Shown: in pieces, positions 1 to 11,999 of the stretch
Layout of the letters: each line of letters starts with the position of its first letter
Numbering within the stretch: the first letter of the stretch is position 1
Assembly (NCBI GenBank): GCA_022036555.1
Contig: CM039126.1
Span: 1,948,676-2,012,675 of the forward strand
Origin: Microstegium vimineum
Taxonomy: Eukaryota; Streptophyta; Magnoliopsida; Poales; Poaceae
Direction: 5' to 3'
Length of the DNA: 64,000 bases
Notes under the pieces: generated by a model
Told to the model about the DNA's origin: nothing
Seen by the model: the letters and a program-made list of their open reading frames with translations, nothing else
Databases searched by the model: none
Made by a program: the position numbers and the translations under genes

Positions 1-218
1 TCGTCTGCACGACCCCAGGAGTTGGCTCATCCTTGGCTGTTGGTTGATGGCGATGTAGCCGTCAGCGAGGTTGGCGGTCTCGGGGCTGCCAATGCATGGC
101 GGGCTCAGAGTTGTTCGCTGACGGCGTCCTTGATCACGGAGCAGCTATGGCGACTTAGCTGTAAAGTGCCCAACCAACTCCGGAGGAGGGACACGGCCCG
201 GGGTTTCCTGAAGACGAG
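1..218. other. Target DNA left of element D (unassigned, probably part of element E or a neighbour)
   Basis: GC-rich sequence interrupted by element D. It continues on the other side of D at 48356, as shown by the duplicated ACGAG at 214-218 and 48351-48355. No frame gives a recognisable domain. The short open frame from position 22 runs into D's LTR and is not a gene. The joined sequence resembles the GC-rich coding or 3' flanking DNA of the E element, but I cannot assign it to a domain. Confidence 0.4.
214..218. repeat. Left target-site duplication of element D (ACGAG)
   Basis: ACGAG immediately precedes TGTTGACACC at 219. The identical five bases follow the CAACA terminus at 48351-48355. 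Five-base duplications are normal for Ty3/gypsy integrases. Confidence 0.9.
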
Positions 219-1708
219 TGTTGACACCAAAGGTGGCAAACAGAAAAGAACCGCAAGCGTACGGTTGTCAAGGTAGCTTTCACCAGGAGTATTCCAGGTA
301 TCGTATCCACAGGGAACGAGTAGTGATCTAACTAGGAATGCGGGTATGTCCTATGATGGATCAAGGGAGACTATGATAACTGGGTAGAGAGGTTCGATAT
401 AGAAAAGTAGACTAACAAGGTATAGCTGGTTATACTGGCTTTATCAGCCCTTCTCTTGCAGGAGGCGACGAGATAGATCAGTAGGAGGACAAAACTCCTA
501 CCGGACCGCACTGTCAAGTTGTATTGAAGCCCTACCTTTTAAGAACTTATCTGACATGCGTGGTGGAATACAAAGGCTAGATAGAGCTGTCACTTTCTAC
601 TAGAATCCACGAACAATCCACGCGATAAGCGGTTTACAAAGGTAAGATCTAGCCTAGACACCACGTCTACACTATTTCTTACTACTTTAACCTTGGCCTA
701 AGATTAAAGCACTTTACTCAGAGCAAAGCGATGAACAAGCAGGAAAAGGTGTATAACAGCTAACCCAGACTTAGAATACTGAATACTATAAAGAACTCAG
801 AAGAAGTCACTTACAAGTGCTAAACTTACAAGAGACTCGCATCCGCTGAGGAAGAGCTCCGAAGAAGATTCCCGACAGGCCCAGGGCTTTCTCCAGAAGA
901 CTTCCTTCACTCTCCTCCAACCAGCATAGCACTACTACTAGAGAGCTCCGCTAAGATACTAAGGAGTAGTGTTTCTCCAATGAGGCATGAATGAGAAGGG
1001 AGCTCTAGGGGTCTATTTATAGCTAGAGGTAGAGTAGGGGCTACTCCGGTGCCACGTCAGCGATCCACGTCACCTTCATCAGCCACCGTTGGATCTAACC
1101 GACTTCAGAACCGCCTAAGGATCAAAGGTGTTGATTTCAACCATGTGGGGAGTGAGTGAGGCGGATGAGGGGGGTGAAAACCGCCCTATAGTGGTTCGGC
1201 CGAACCACCTTGCTGCCATATGGGCCCTCTGCACCTTCTAGATGGTGGCCCACTGGTCAGGGACTAAGTGGTGGCCAGGTGGGGCCCATCTTGGGCACCT
1301 CTGCTCTCTGGGTACTGGTCCCACCTGTCATTTACCTTGGATGTTAATTCTGAGTTGAGTTGTCACATTAAACTCCTTGATGTGGGCCCATGGATCCTTG
1401 TGATGTGAATCTGGACCATTGAGAGGATATACACTTGGATCCAAGGGTAGAGAGTGTTCCAAATGGTGGATCTTGGATCATGGGAACTTGGGATGCGAAG
1501 TGGCCCCACAAGGTGGTCAGCCGACCCCCTGTGTGGGCCCACTGGCTCCCAAATGTCCCCTTTTGTCATTCCAGCATCAAATATTCATGGGACATGTGGA
1601 ACTAGTTATTTGGCACAAATATGATCAGGTTATGCTTGCTTTCCTTGGAGAATGAGGATGTTGACAGTATTTTGATGGTAACAAGATAACTCTTAATTAC
1701 CGTCAACA
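219..1708 (-). repeat. Element D 3' LTR (1490 bp)
   Basis: Begins TGTTGACACC and ends CGTCAACA. It aligns almost throughout with 34130-35633, with scattered substitutions and one indel of about 33 bases present only in the right copy (about 35203-35236). On the minus strand the LTR starts with TGTTGACGG. It contains a GC-rich stretch at about 1180-1330 and no coding frame with a recognisable domain. Confidence 0.92.
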
Positions 1709-1727
1709 AGATCCCCCATACTTACCT
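1709..1727 (-). other. Element D polypurine tract
   Basis: On the minus strand this reads as a purine-rich run ending GTATGGGGGATCTT directly before the 3' LTR, preceded by an ACTCGAGGACGAGCAAAGAGG-type stretch that is common at this spot in plant gypsy elements. It primes plus-strand DNA synthesis and fixes the element's orientation. Confidence 0.75.
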
Positions 1728-3490
1728 CTTTGCTCGTCCTCGAGTAAAGGTTAAAAGGTAACAAGTCTATGCTATTCAAAGTATAAAGCAAGCTTAAAGA
1801 TTCACTCAAGACATTTTGTCATACTAATGGGATATGTGGTACTGGCTAACATATATTCTTGAGGAGGTTGAGAAATGGAACAGTTCTCAAGGCAAAGTCA
1901 TCTTCCCATTTCACATCTTAGTACTTGGAGTTTTGATAATTTTTTCAAAAGAAATCTCGTAAGTCATGTTACTCTCATGTAGTACTCTAAGTCACTCAAA
2001 GTGTATGTCTCCTTATCAAGGCATAAAGAGGTTGCCTTCTTTGTATCTCCCTATTTCTAAAAGGCTTATCTGGAGCTTAGGTAGGGATGAACAGTATAGC
2101 AAATTTGCATCACTTATATTGTAAAGTCAAAACAAGGATCCAAGGAGAAGAATGTCATAATCCTAGATCAAGATGTGCATGTGTGTGGAAAAATGGTATA
2201 TGGCTAACATGTACTCCTTAACTATGTATATGATCTCTCTATCTTAAGATAACTTGAGATATGGCTATCCTTGTCATTTTTTTAGAACAAAGAGCTTTGC
2301 TCATCATTTTTCATGATAGCCATATCTCTTTTGAGGAATTTTGAGAGAGATCATAAAATTTATTTCTAGAGTATTTATTGGATGAACATGGATAATGAAA
2401 ATGAAAGGCATATTTTTGCGTACTTCCAGTGTAGAAGCAGCGACAAGTATGTGGTGTGTACGTGATCTTGATCTTTGAACTATGACATAATTCTCAACAA
2501 GGGTCACATGGTTTGACCAAACTCAAAGTAAAAACAAGAAGCATATGAGGAAGGTTTTGAACTTGTATAAACGTTTATGGCTTGGGTAGGATTTTTCTTA
2601 CTATAGAGGAGTAGTGACATTATGGTTTTATGACATTTTCAAAAAATTAATCTCCAAGAACTTTAAATAGAAAGGGTATGAATCATGAGCCGAGACTATA
2701 TCACAAATTTAACAACAACTTAGTCCATATGATCTTCCTATCAAAGTATTTTCCCACTAGCATAGCAAAAAGCAAGAATTTATCTTTATGACGCTTTTGC
2801 CCTTTAAGCATCATAGATCATGTGACTTTTCAAAATTTTAATTTCGGAAGCGATCTCTTGTTTTATTCAATATCAAAAGGAAATTAAACTAAGTGATAAA
2901 TTTCATAAAGGAATTATTTTTAATTTTATCTTTATTATTTAAGGAGAAAATGAGTAAATAAATATAAAAACATAGAGGGAAAAGGGAGAGACGTCGCAAA
3001 CCAGTCAGGATAGGTGTTTGATGTCGAGGGGACTCTTGCTGGTGGGTCCCAGGCCCTAGAAGTACGGTCGGCTGAACGCTCCTTGGAACCGTTTGGTCAC
3101 TTCGAATTCTGAATTTGGATCCCTTACCTCTGAATGTTGATGTTCTCTAAATTTTCTGAATTTTTGGCCTTTAACGTGGTTCGGCCGATCCAAGAAAGTG
3201 GTCGTTTCGGTCCAAATTTTTTTGGTACATGCTATGGATGTGTTCAACATGATTCAGTGATCATTTTGGTGTTTTGACAAGTTGGAGTCTTGACCGAGCT
3301 CCCCATACTTGTTTCGGAGCATGCTGAATTCAGTGATAGAGAAACGTCAAATGCAGGGGTTCTGCTGGGCAAAATACCAGCAGAACCGAACATTTTATTC
3401 AATTCAAACTTGTTTATAGGCACACATTTCATTCTTGAAAAGGGAAATGCATGAAAACAAACTAGAAAATTAAACCTAAGTGCCTATCTT
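1728..3490 (-). other. Element D 3' non-coding region
   Basis: AT-rich sequence between the degenerate ORF region and the polypurine tract. All frames are broken by stops, with none above about 70 codons. I see no domain, RNA gene or repeat structure here beyond ordinary AT richness. Long 3' untranslated spacers are usual in elements of this layout. Confidence 0.6.
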
Positions 3491-3499
3491 ATTGGTGGA

Positions 3500-4401
3500 A
3501 TTAGTGATCTATGGAGAGGGAGGGGCAAAGAGATCCTCTCTCTCGATGGCTTGGGCAAGACGCTGATCTTCGCATTGGTGCTAATGCGAAGGGCCTTAAA
3601 ATTATCCTCAAGATCAAGGAATGCCATCCTCTCCTCTGCTGCATGCTCTGTTAACTTGGTGTTATTTTCTCTAAGCCTAAGTGACTACTCGCAGCAGTTT
3701 CTCTATGTCACTCTCTTTCCTCTTCATCTTCGAATTGGCTAGGAGGGCCAAAGATTGACGGCGGATTGCTAGTCCGCCAAACGAACTTGCAGACTCCTCC
3801 GTCTCCAGTGATCTGCGCACCCCCTCCCTCTGCTCCTCGGAGGTGAGAGGGGGAACGAGCACCTTGCCCTCTTCCCGGTCCACCATTGGCCCTCTGGAGG
3901 CGCATCCATGGCGGTGTTGACGGCGAGTAGGAGTGGGTGTAGCCGGTGCTTGTGTTGCCGTCGGTGGAGGAGGAGACGGGGGTCTTCTTCACCCCTATCT
4001 GGCCGGTGGTCGCCCTTTTGGGTGTCACAGGCCGCGCAGCGGGCTTGTTGAGGTTGCAACGCAGAGACATAGATCGAGCGATGGCCGCATCGCTCCAAGC
4101 TCCACTGCCCGGTCGGCCGACCCCCCTAGGGGAGTTCAGCTGCGCTGGCGGTGGTGGCCATGGATAGGGGAGTGACGCCGAGCACCTCGACAGCCATGGC
4201 ATCGACATTGATGTCTTCTTGAGCCTTGGACGGGCTTCCGTCGAAAGGAACGAGCGGAGCCTTGCCATTGCTGCGTGGTGGTAGCCATTGGTGGTGATCA
4301 AGGAGGTGCAAAAGGTGATGGTAGTGCTGCTGGTTGTGAAAGAGAGCAAGGTGGAAGGAGGAAGGAGAAGGAAAGGGGGTTAAGAAGAAGAGAAACAACA
4401 T
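3500..4401 (-). pseudogene. Degenerate sense-strand ORF region between D integrase and 3' LTR (env-like position)
   Basis: On D's coding strand there are two or three coding-like frames in this interval. One is a 213-codon frame ending at 3708 that is rich in Ser, Pro and Arg. An overlapping frame at 4126-4401 begins with a hydrophobic stretch. A short charged, helix-prone frame lies near 3530-3680 (it includes RENNTKLTEHAAEERM). They look like pieces of one protein broken by frameshifts. Their position matches where some Athila-type elements keep an env-like ORF, but I see no signal peptide plus transmembrane pair good enough to claim that. GC content is higher than in the flanking D sequence. 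Function unknown. Confidence 0.35.
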
Positions 4402-4689
4402 CAGGGCCTTTGTTTTCGCTCGTATCGCAATGGAAACCGAGGGAGAATGTTGGCCCGACGCCCCCTGTGCAGCGAGGAGTTCGAACTAGTTCAAAACACG
4501 TTCGGCCGAACACTTTTTGAAAGTTTTTGAACGACCGAGCCAGGTTTCGAACTTGTTCGGGTCAGGTGAGTCAGCTCGTGAAGTTTGGGGCTGTTTGGCC
4601 CAAAAGCTGGTTCGGCCGAACCACATTAGTGGCAAAAAGGGCCGAGCTTTCACGAGGGGGGAGTTGAGGCTAAGTCTAGGCTAATTCTA

Positions 4690-5265
4690 GGGTCATTCTT
4701 GGAATTTGAACAAAAAAGTTAAACATGTAGATTTTAGTTCTAATTTGGATTAAGAACAAATCTAGAATATCAATTTCATGTTCAGAAATTTGATGCTCAT
4801 AGGAAATTTTGAGATGTTGGCCATTTACCTTAAAGATGTTGCCGTCGTTGTCCTGGAGTGTGATTGCTCCATGAGTCGTGGTGTTGCCGACGAGGTACGG
4901 CCCTTCCCATTTGCTTCTAAGCTTTCCATGACCGAAGAGCTTGACTCTTGAATTGAATAATAAAACCTTGTCCCTAGCTGAATTCCTTGACTTGATTCTC
5001 TTATCATGCCATTTTTTCGTTCTCTCCTTGTATATCCATGGCATTGTGATTGCTTTTTCTCTCCATTTCTTCTAGTTCGGAGATTTGCATCTTCCTGAAC
5101 TTTCCAAGCAGCTGGCAGATCCATGTTCCATTTCTTAATTGCCCAATGTGCTTTGAACTCCAGTTCCACAGGCAAATGGCATGTCTTCCCATATACAAGT
5201 TGGTATGGTGTCATACCAATTGGAGTCTTGTATGCGGTCCTATATGCCACAATGCTTCTGGCAGC
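4690..5265 (-). pseudogene. Element D integrase, C-terminal part (after the A insertion)
   Basis: Two overlapping minus frames (4825-5274 and 4676-5044) carry the end of a gypsy integrase. The motif TPYQLVYGKTCHLPVELEF occurs near 5170-5230, followed by the C-terminal chromatin/DNA-binding part with KVLLFNSRVKLFGHGKLRS and KWEGPYLV at about 4885-4975. A frameshift near 5050 separates the two. Element A interrupts the coding region at 5265, and the matching upstream half of the integrase starts at 18082. The host of this fragment is element D, not A, which reads in the other direction. Confidence 0.85.
5261..5265. repeat. Target-site duplication of element A (GCAGC), left copy
   Basis: GCAGC precedes TGTTGACACC at 5266 and recurs at 18077-18081 after the right LTR. 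Without A, the integrase reading of D is contiguous across this site. Confidence 0.88.
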
Positions 5266-5755
5266 TGTTGACACCGTTTTTTGACACGTGTCAAATAGGT
5301 TGAAGCTTGGCTGCTAATGACCGTTCTCCATCGGCATCGGTAAAATATGAGCCAATATTGCCGATGAAAGAATGCTGCAAAAGGCCAAGTGTGTTGCCGA
5401 TGGAGGCTGGATGTTGATGATCTTGCCGATTGCCGATGAGCTGCTATTGCCGATTGCCGATGAAGGGGCCTTGCTAATTGCCGATAAAGGATCGTTGCCG
5501 ATTGCCGATGAAAGAGGTTGCCGATTACCGGGAAGGCTCATTGCCCTTACCCACGAAGAGATGCTGCCGATTGTGATTGGGAAAATATTACCGATGCCCA
5601 TGGGGGTAACTTAGCACTTGGGGGGTAGGGGGATTACGAGTGGTCAAAAAAGGAAGGTGCGGATTAAAGGGATCTGCCGAGGGGGAAAATTTCCATCGAG
5701 AAGAAGTATAAGGAAGCTGGTGTTCTGTGCCATTTTTATTACAGTAATTTGAGTC

Positions 5756-5772
5756 CGACTCTTGGTGAGTCA
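5756..5772. promoter_or_regulatory. GCN4-like dyad in element A LTR
   Basis: CGACTC and GAGTCA half sites in inverted orientation, separated by five bases. The cleaner version of the same site in element B is TGACTC-N6-GAGTCA. TGAGTCA-type half sites are known binding sites of cereal bZIP factors (GCN4 motif). Binding here is an inference. Confidence 0.45.
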
Positions 5773-5914
5773 TTTATTTTCCATTAAAATAGGTGTGTTT
5801 TGTTTAGGAAATAAATATTATTATCGGGGTCTGCGTGAGGGCAGTTTCCCTTTAAAGTAGGAGTTTGTTTTAGGAAAAATATGTGTGTGTCATTGTACAA
5901 CTCTCCATGCGGAG

Positions 5915-5922
5915 TATAAATA
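5915..5922 (+). promoter_or_regulatory. TATA box of element A 5' LTR
   Basis: TATAAATA preceded by CGGAG. The same TATAAATA with GGAG in front is found at the equivalent place in the LTRs of B (36216-36223) and C (31312-31319, minus). Confidence 0.65.
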
Positions 5923-6337
5923 CGTGCCCGAGGGCTATGGAATAAACAACATCCAATTCAAACCAAATCAATTTCTTTTTATCCTATTTCCTTTCCAGCA
6001 ATTTATTCCTTTACGCATTGTTGTAGTTTATCAACGAGTTCTTCAAGCTTTCGACGGGCTGCATCACATTGATTCCCCTCAAAAAATCCTTGCTAGTTCC
6101 GCGTGGGAGTACCTCTAGGCTTTGGCAATCCGGGGCCATCGCTGTTTGCCTCGTCTAGCTCTGCTCTAGTTATCCGGATCAATCTGAGCCTTGACGTCCC
6201 GGGGCGATCGCTGTCGTCTCGTTCAGTTTGTCATAGTTATCATCCTTGTCGATTGATTGGTCAAAACAACTGGCACGCCCTCGCATTGAGCTTTGGGTAA
6301 TAGCCCGAGGTGTTCCGATTGCGTTTTTGTGTCAACA

Positions 6338-6362
6338 CCTCTTTTGGCACACCTGGTGGGAC
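6338..6362 (+). other. Element A primer-binding site
   Basis: Directly after the LTR lies CCTCTTTTGGCACACCTGG followed by TGGGAC. A TTGGCACRCCYGGTGGGAC-like site at this position is typical of Tat-lineage elements. The tRNA cannot be assigned with certainty from sequence alone. Confidence 0.65.
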
Positions 6363-6388
6363 TGATTATAAAAAATCTACACTCCGGC

Positions 6389-9150
6389 ATGGCTGATCAC
6401 GCCGATGTTAAAACAGAGGAATGTATTGAAGTGTTGAGGCCGATCTAAAGATGATCAGAAGCAGGCCATGGAGCGGGCTATGGAGAATACAGGCAGCTGT
6501 ATCTCAAATCCTTCAGCCTCAGCAAGGAGCGGCGAAGAATTCAGAAGAAAAATCCGCCGTTGCCCGGCAGGTCACGTACGACCCAACCTGGTAAACTACA
6601 AGAGATGGTTTTAAAGCCCCTGTAAGTCAAGCTTTAATTAACCACTCCAGCGTGCTGTCCAATACTGTCTACAATGTCGCGCACAAACATTCAAAGAAGG
6701 CATGCACCGCGATATGCCGGTCCAGCGTACCATCAACCTGGTTGGCGTCTGCAAGCCCATCGGCGGCCCAAATGGCGTCTTCCCCCCTGTGGAACCGTCC
6801 GCCGATTTTGGCTACCCACCAAGACCGAACGTGGGCGACATCCAAGTCCAATGCAGATCCAGCCGCGTCGGCAACTTCAGGACACCCCCGCAAGGTGGGG
6901 ATCGGTTTTTCCCCCCAAAATTTTTGGGCTCAATTGGTGCGGGGCGGTTCACCCGGAAGAATCTAGGCATTGGCAGCACACCAAAAGGATGGTTTATGTG
7001 CACAACTCTGCCCTGCTAACCCATAAAGTTCATCGCGATCCCAAGAAACCCCCCAAGTCCTGTCCATATCGGAAGCTCTGTCCGATAAACGTTTAACCCC
7101 GGCAGCAATTCTGGCGGAAAACTTAAAGTGGACTCCGTACCCAAGGTAATTGGTGTAATTGCTCTAGATTCAAGGCCGGCTGCCCCGGCGCTATAAAAAT
7201 CGGAAAGAATGCGATCCTTATAACTTGGTGGGAATAACCCCCGCTCGCAGCCTGGCGGCCGATGTGTTTTATGGGGGCCCCCGTTAACCAAAGGGGATCA
7301 TCGGTGAAAAACCGGAATGTGAAGTTCGCGATCCGCCAAGTATGAAATCATCCTCGGTAAGTCCCGGCATGGGTGCAGTGACTGTTTGGGCCCCTGCGAA
7401 ATGCTTCTTAAGGGGCGCCAGGCTTGCCAAGATCCCAATCTCCCCATCTAAAAGTCAGCCGATGCATGCCCCGAGATGGTGTGCCCCCCGATAGCCACCC
7501 CAAGGGGGCGTACCGCTCCACCGGAAATCACCAATGGTCGGGGGGCAGGAGGGTTTTGGGTGGAGATTGCAAAGTCAGAAGGAGAAATTCGGTTCAAACC
7601 CAAGGTAAACCCATAACCCCTACAAACCCCCGTCCCCTGCATTGATTGTTCCTTTTCCCAAATGTAAAGGTCCCGATTTTATAAGTTTTTCCGGGCCCCA
7701 GGCACGAACGATGGACAAAAAACGCTTCATTTCCATGGGGGGGGTGCCAGTAGGGGGAATTAAAAGGGTGGAGTTTTTCATCTTGTCTAGATCGGCTTCA
7801 CATGGTTCATATCATTGCCCCAAATTTTAAAATTTACAGGGCCGTCGGAGAGGCAATTTCACAAATATTTTTGTGGTATACAGAAAAAAAGCTTCCGATT
7901 TTGGGCAAAAAGAGCGCGAACGACGAATTGGTAAAAAGTTTTGTGCGGGCTGGGAAAAGGAAAACAAGTGCTAAAGTTTGGGCTTGTGATCGGCAACTGG
8001 CAGAGGCCTTCCCCAAAGGGTTTTGTGCGACATAAGGAAAGTGCGTCCCAGGAGTTTTAGAGCTTAGTAAATGGGCAGGGATTGGGTAAGTGTAAAGCCT
8101 TTGAGCCCAGGAAGATTGGGAAAAGGTGCCCCCCATGGGAAAAAAAATTGGAAGAAGATTGGATGGGGGAAGGGGGTAAAAGGGAAAAAAAGCCTTTTTC
8201 GTTTCGGCCCCAAAAAAAACAGAAAAGGGTTTCCCTTTTTATCACCCCGGCCGAAGGTGTTTGACCCTTTTCTGCAAGGGGGGGCAAAACAAATTTGGCC
8301 CCAATCAATGATTCCATGGCCAAAGAGCTCAAGAAATTAGGTACTGAAGGGCATAATGCAACCTAACATACCAAAGGCAAGGTATTAGGGAGCAGTTGCA
8401 GTCGGGGAAAGGGGCAGTTGGGGTATCAATTTTAAAACTCTAAAACCAGAAACCGTAAGTAGATGCACCTTCCCCAAAAAAAATGGGAAGATCAGTGAAA
8501 AAAAACCAAAAATTGAAATGGAGGCCGCCAAAAGGAATTCATCGTAACCCCCCACTACAAGTACCCGGCACGGAAGAAGGGTTTTCGAGCAGAAAGGGAA
8601 GAAGGTTCGATAAGGTACGGCCCCAAAGGGCCCCTAGAGGGTGATTACTCAAAACAGCCAAGGGGGTATCTGGCGCACGGAAAACAGATCGGCAAGAAGA
8701 GGAGGATCTGGGAAAGGCTTAATAAAGGCCCATGGAGATTCCCCCTTTTTCGTTCTTGCTGGGAAGAAGGCATCAAACTGCCCATGCCGAAATGTCCAAA
8801 GCAAGGGTACTACACAGGCCCTCGGTCAGGAAGCGACCCTTTTTTGATGATAGGCACCCAGGCACCCAAAGGCCTCAGAAAGGGGAAAATCGGACATGAC
8901 CGGGGGGGCAAGTCGTCCCCATGATCGGTTTGGCAGGCGTGTTGCCCAGAGGGGGGCGGGAGGAGAAAAAAAAGCTGGTCCCCGACGAGGAGATATTCTC
9001 CAGGACCCCAACTTTGGAAGAAGTGCCGATGTAAGCAGTGGAAAGCAGTTTCAATGTCTGGAAGCCCAAGTTTCCCCCCCTGGGCCGGGGGGTTTGCTAA
9101 GCCCCAAAAGGGAGGTTTCAGCCCCAGCCGTGATGCCCTAAATAACAGTG
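6389..9150 (+). pseudogene. Element A gag remnant
   Basis: The ATG at 6389 starts the same N-terminal segment as in B (an acidic stretch, then repeated Met/Ala, then a Lys/Gln-rich part). The stretch near 7826-8060 corresponds to B's retrotransposon gag domain, and 8741-8790 to B's Cys/His cluster. All are broken by indels, with long runs of G, C, A and T that are absent from B. I read this as the same capsid/nucleocapsid protein in poor sequence and cannot judge whether the real copy is intact. Confidence 0.7.
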
Positions 9151-9389
9151 CAAAAACCCTCGGAGGAGAAGCAAGGGGGGCCCAAAGGGTTTAGGAAAGG
9201 GGGCCCCCACGGCAGTTTTAAAGGTTTGTCTTTTGGGGGGGGGGCCGATGGAGTTCAGGGGCCCGTAGCGACGATAAAGAGGTCCCGATATGGGGCAACT
9301 GGTGCTGGGACCCGATGCGCTGTTTTTAAAAACCCTAAAAAGAAGAGGGGGCATCCCCAAAGAGGTTGTTTTTTTAAAGGGGGAAAGGG

Positions 9390-10000
9390 GGGGAGGGCCC
9401 CCCCAAAAAGCCCAAGTGCTATGGTGGGGGGCCCATCGATCAAATAATGCCCTTATGTTGTGTTCAAAAATTTTGGAAAAAGGTGTGAGATTGGTCGAAA
9501 CCGACTGAAGCTCAAGGATTGAAGGCAAGTAAAAACCCGAAATGGGGGTATGGTTAAATTTAAAACCATGGCGTAAGACTTTGTCGCAAGTTTTTTGAAA
9601 TCAGGGGCAAAGGCCCCTAAACTTGCTTTGGGGGGGGGGGGGCCCAATGCAAAATTGCTGTACCCCTTTACTATGCATCAGAGTCTGGTAAGGGTTGGGG
9701 GCCCATAATTGTTAGCGCAATGACGCCCCTTTACTTTTGGGGCATGGGCAGATTTTTGGACATTATGGCAGCCAGGTGCATTTTGGCGAACCGGGGGAAA
9801 AAAAGGGGTTCCCTTTAAAGGGGTTTCCCTTTTTTCCGCATCAAACCCCAAGCGGTGGTCCTGAGGAGGGGGGGGCAAAGGGGGTTAGTTTCCCGATGAC
9901 AAAAAAGGGGGCAGGGTTCCGTTCCCTTTTTGACTTCTCGAGGTCGACTTGGGCGATGGAAAAAAAAATTAGGTTTACTTTTATTAGTCTAATTTTTAGT
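9390..10000 (+). pseudogene. Element A protease region
   Basis: The stretch at about 9415-9470 matches B's aspartic protease segment around the active-site DGGAS (B 39900-39960). In A it lies within homopolymer-damaged sequence. Only the general correspondence is visible, not an intact DGG triad. Confidence 0.5.
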
Positions 10001-10077
10001 TTTTCCCAATGAAAGCAGCATTTAATTTGATTTTTTAAAAAGAGAAAAAAGATTGTTTCGCTTTTTTTTTATACAGA

Positions 10078-11990
10078 TGCCTGGTTTAAAACGATCAAAA
10101 GTTGAACATCGGTTACCTTTTTTTTTGGTTTTCAGCCATCGGTTACCGGGGGGGCCGAGGGTAACCCTACTTCCCCCCGGGGATTTTAAAGGGCGGGGGG
10201 TTTTTACAAAGTTTAAATTCGAGGCGGATTATTAAAAATGCCGATATCCCGTTTGGGTTTTCTAACGGGGTTCCCTGTTTTAAAAAAAAGGGGGGGAAAA
10301 CTTCGTGTTTGCATTGATTTGGAATTTAAAACAAGGCAGCCAAGGAAAGGCCCCCCCCGAGGGCCGGTTCCCGATTGCTGATCGATGCTGCTGGGGAAAC
10401 CCCAAAAATTATTGCTTTATGGATGGCAATGCGGGTTTAAAAATCAGTATTCAGGGCTAAAGAGGAAAACCCCCAAAGATGTTTTCCCGTGCCCAGGTCT
10501 TTGGGGTTTATTTGAAGGGGTATTTTTTTTTTGGGGCCCTAAAAAACCCCCGGTTTTGCTACTTCCAGGGGGCGTGAATTTTATCTTTCATAAGTATTTG
10601 GCACAATTTTGAGATTTACATTGATGATGTGGTGGTTATTTTGGGGGTTCAAAAAACCTTTCCCGATTTCCCGGAAAAATTTTTGGGGAAATCCCAGGGG
10701 GAGCTGGGTTGAAGATAAATCCTAAAAGTGTGATTTGACGATCGGCAGGGGCAGTTTCGGGGTTTAGGGTTTTGATCAGAGGGGCATTAAAATCGGCAAA
10801 AAAATTTTTGATAAAAATTAACGGTATTGTCCAAAAAAAAAAATGGTTCCCTTTTTGATGGGAAAGTTAATTTCTTTAGAAGTTTTTTTCCCAAATTTTT
10901 GGTAAGATTAAGTCTTTTAGTCCTTGTTAAAAAAAACCCGATAAAGGGATTTTTAGGGGAAAAAAAGGGGGGAAGCGCGAGCCTTAGAGGTTTTTTAAAA
11001 GGGGGTTTTTTGGGGAAAATTTCCCCAGTCTTATTTCCCCCCCAAAAATGGGAACCCTTTATTTTATATTTGTCTCCCTTGATGGTTTTTCGGGCCCCCC
11101 CTTTTAAAATTCAAGAGATTAAAGGGGAAGGAGCGTGAAATTTTTAACCTGGTAGAAGGTTGGGGGTGAAAAAAACCCCCGGTTTGGGCCCAAAAAAAAA
11201 GATTATGCTTATTTTATACTTCTTTTTTTTAAAAATTTAAGAATTTTTTATATCGGCAATCCCTGTTGTCTGAAAAACGTGGGGAAAAAGGGACTGCTGT
11301 AAATCCCGATTTTGAGTGGCAATTGGTAAGTGGTTTGGGGGTTTACAGGTTTGCCCTAAGGTTGAATCGGAAAGGTGTTAAAGGTCAGGGAGGCCGATTT
11401 TGTCATCAGCATTAAAAAATAGGGGTGCTTTTTTGAGATTGCTCCTTGGGCTTATTTTTGGGGGGGGGTTTTCCATGAAAAGTGGGGGGGGTTATCGGTA
11501 TTTGTTGATTTCCCCCCGGGAAGAGGTATGAGATTTTTCCCGATTGTTGCACTTCGAAAAACAATAGGTGAGTACCAGGGTTGTTAAAGGGGGTTTGGGA
11601 ATACTCAGAGGGTGCGTCCCGTCCCGTTGAAATTTTTGGTGTTCCCCTGTTGGTGAAAAATCGGCGGATGGGAAAATTAAATGGGGGAAAAAGGCTAATT
11701 GCACCCCTAAACGGTGTCTGCATTTTTTAAAAAATTTTAAAAGAATCCCGTTTAAAAACCCCTTTTTCCCCAAGGTTGCTAATGAAGAGGCCAATCGGTT
11801 AGCACAGAACCCTCGGTATCACCCGTTAAGGAAGTCAGGACATCGGAAAAGTTCCCGTTTTTTTGGGAAAAAAGGAGTTTTCCCGTTATTGGGGGATCCA
11901 GGGGGAAAAGGTTTTTTGAAGGCGTTAAGAAAAAATTAAGTTTTCCCCCTTGAAAAGGGTTGTTTATCGGCAATTAAAGGGATTTTGTTT
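10078..11990 (+). pseudogene. Element A reverse transcriptase and RNase H domains
   Basis: The RT starts with the same Met-Pro-Gly-Leu segment as B (ATG at 10078). The catalytic YIDD box is readable at 10617-10628, followed by VV. The classical RNase H follows at about 10830-11400. The second, archaeal-type RNase H begins near 11431, where the sequence matches B's APWTLFFDGST segment, and runs to about 11830. These enzymes copy the element's RNA into DNA in virus-like particles. Frames are broken throughout by homopolymer-type indels, most or all of which may be technical. Confidence 0.72.
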
Positions 11991-11999
11991 AGATGCTCA

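Larger units (their letters stand above)
5266..6337 (+). repeat. Element A 5' LTR
   Basis: Starts TGTTGACACC and ends GTGTCAACA. Its first third holds about ten copies of TTGCCGAT or close variants (5355-5600). It shares the dyad elements, TATA region and GAGGTGTTC...TTTTTGTGTCAACA 3' end with the LTRs of B and C. The promoter sits about 420 bases before the LTR end. Confidence 0.92.

Noticed and set aside
22..276. Open frame of 84 codons at the left edge
   Set aside because: It runs across the D insertion point into the LTR, so it is a chance frame made by the junction.
3708..4349. 213-codon minus-strand ORF as an envelope protein
   Set aside because: Low complexity, no signal peptide and no clear transmembrane pair. 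Reported only as part of a degenerate ORF region.
5355..5600. CRISPR-like or satellite array from the repeated TTGCCGAT word
   Set aside because: Spacing is irregular, spacers are not unique units, and the setting is a plant LTR.
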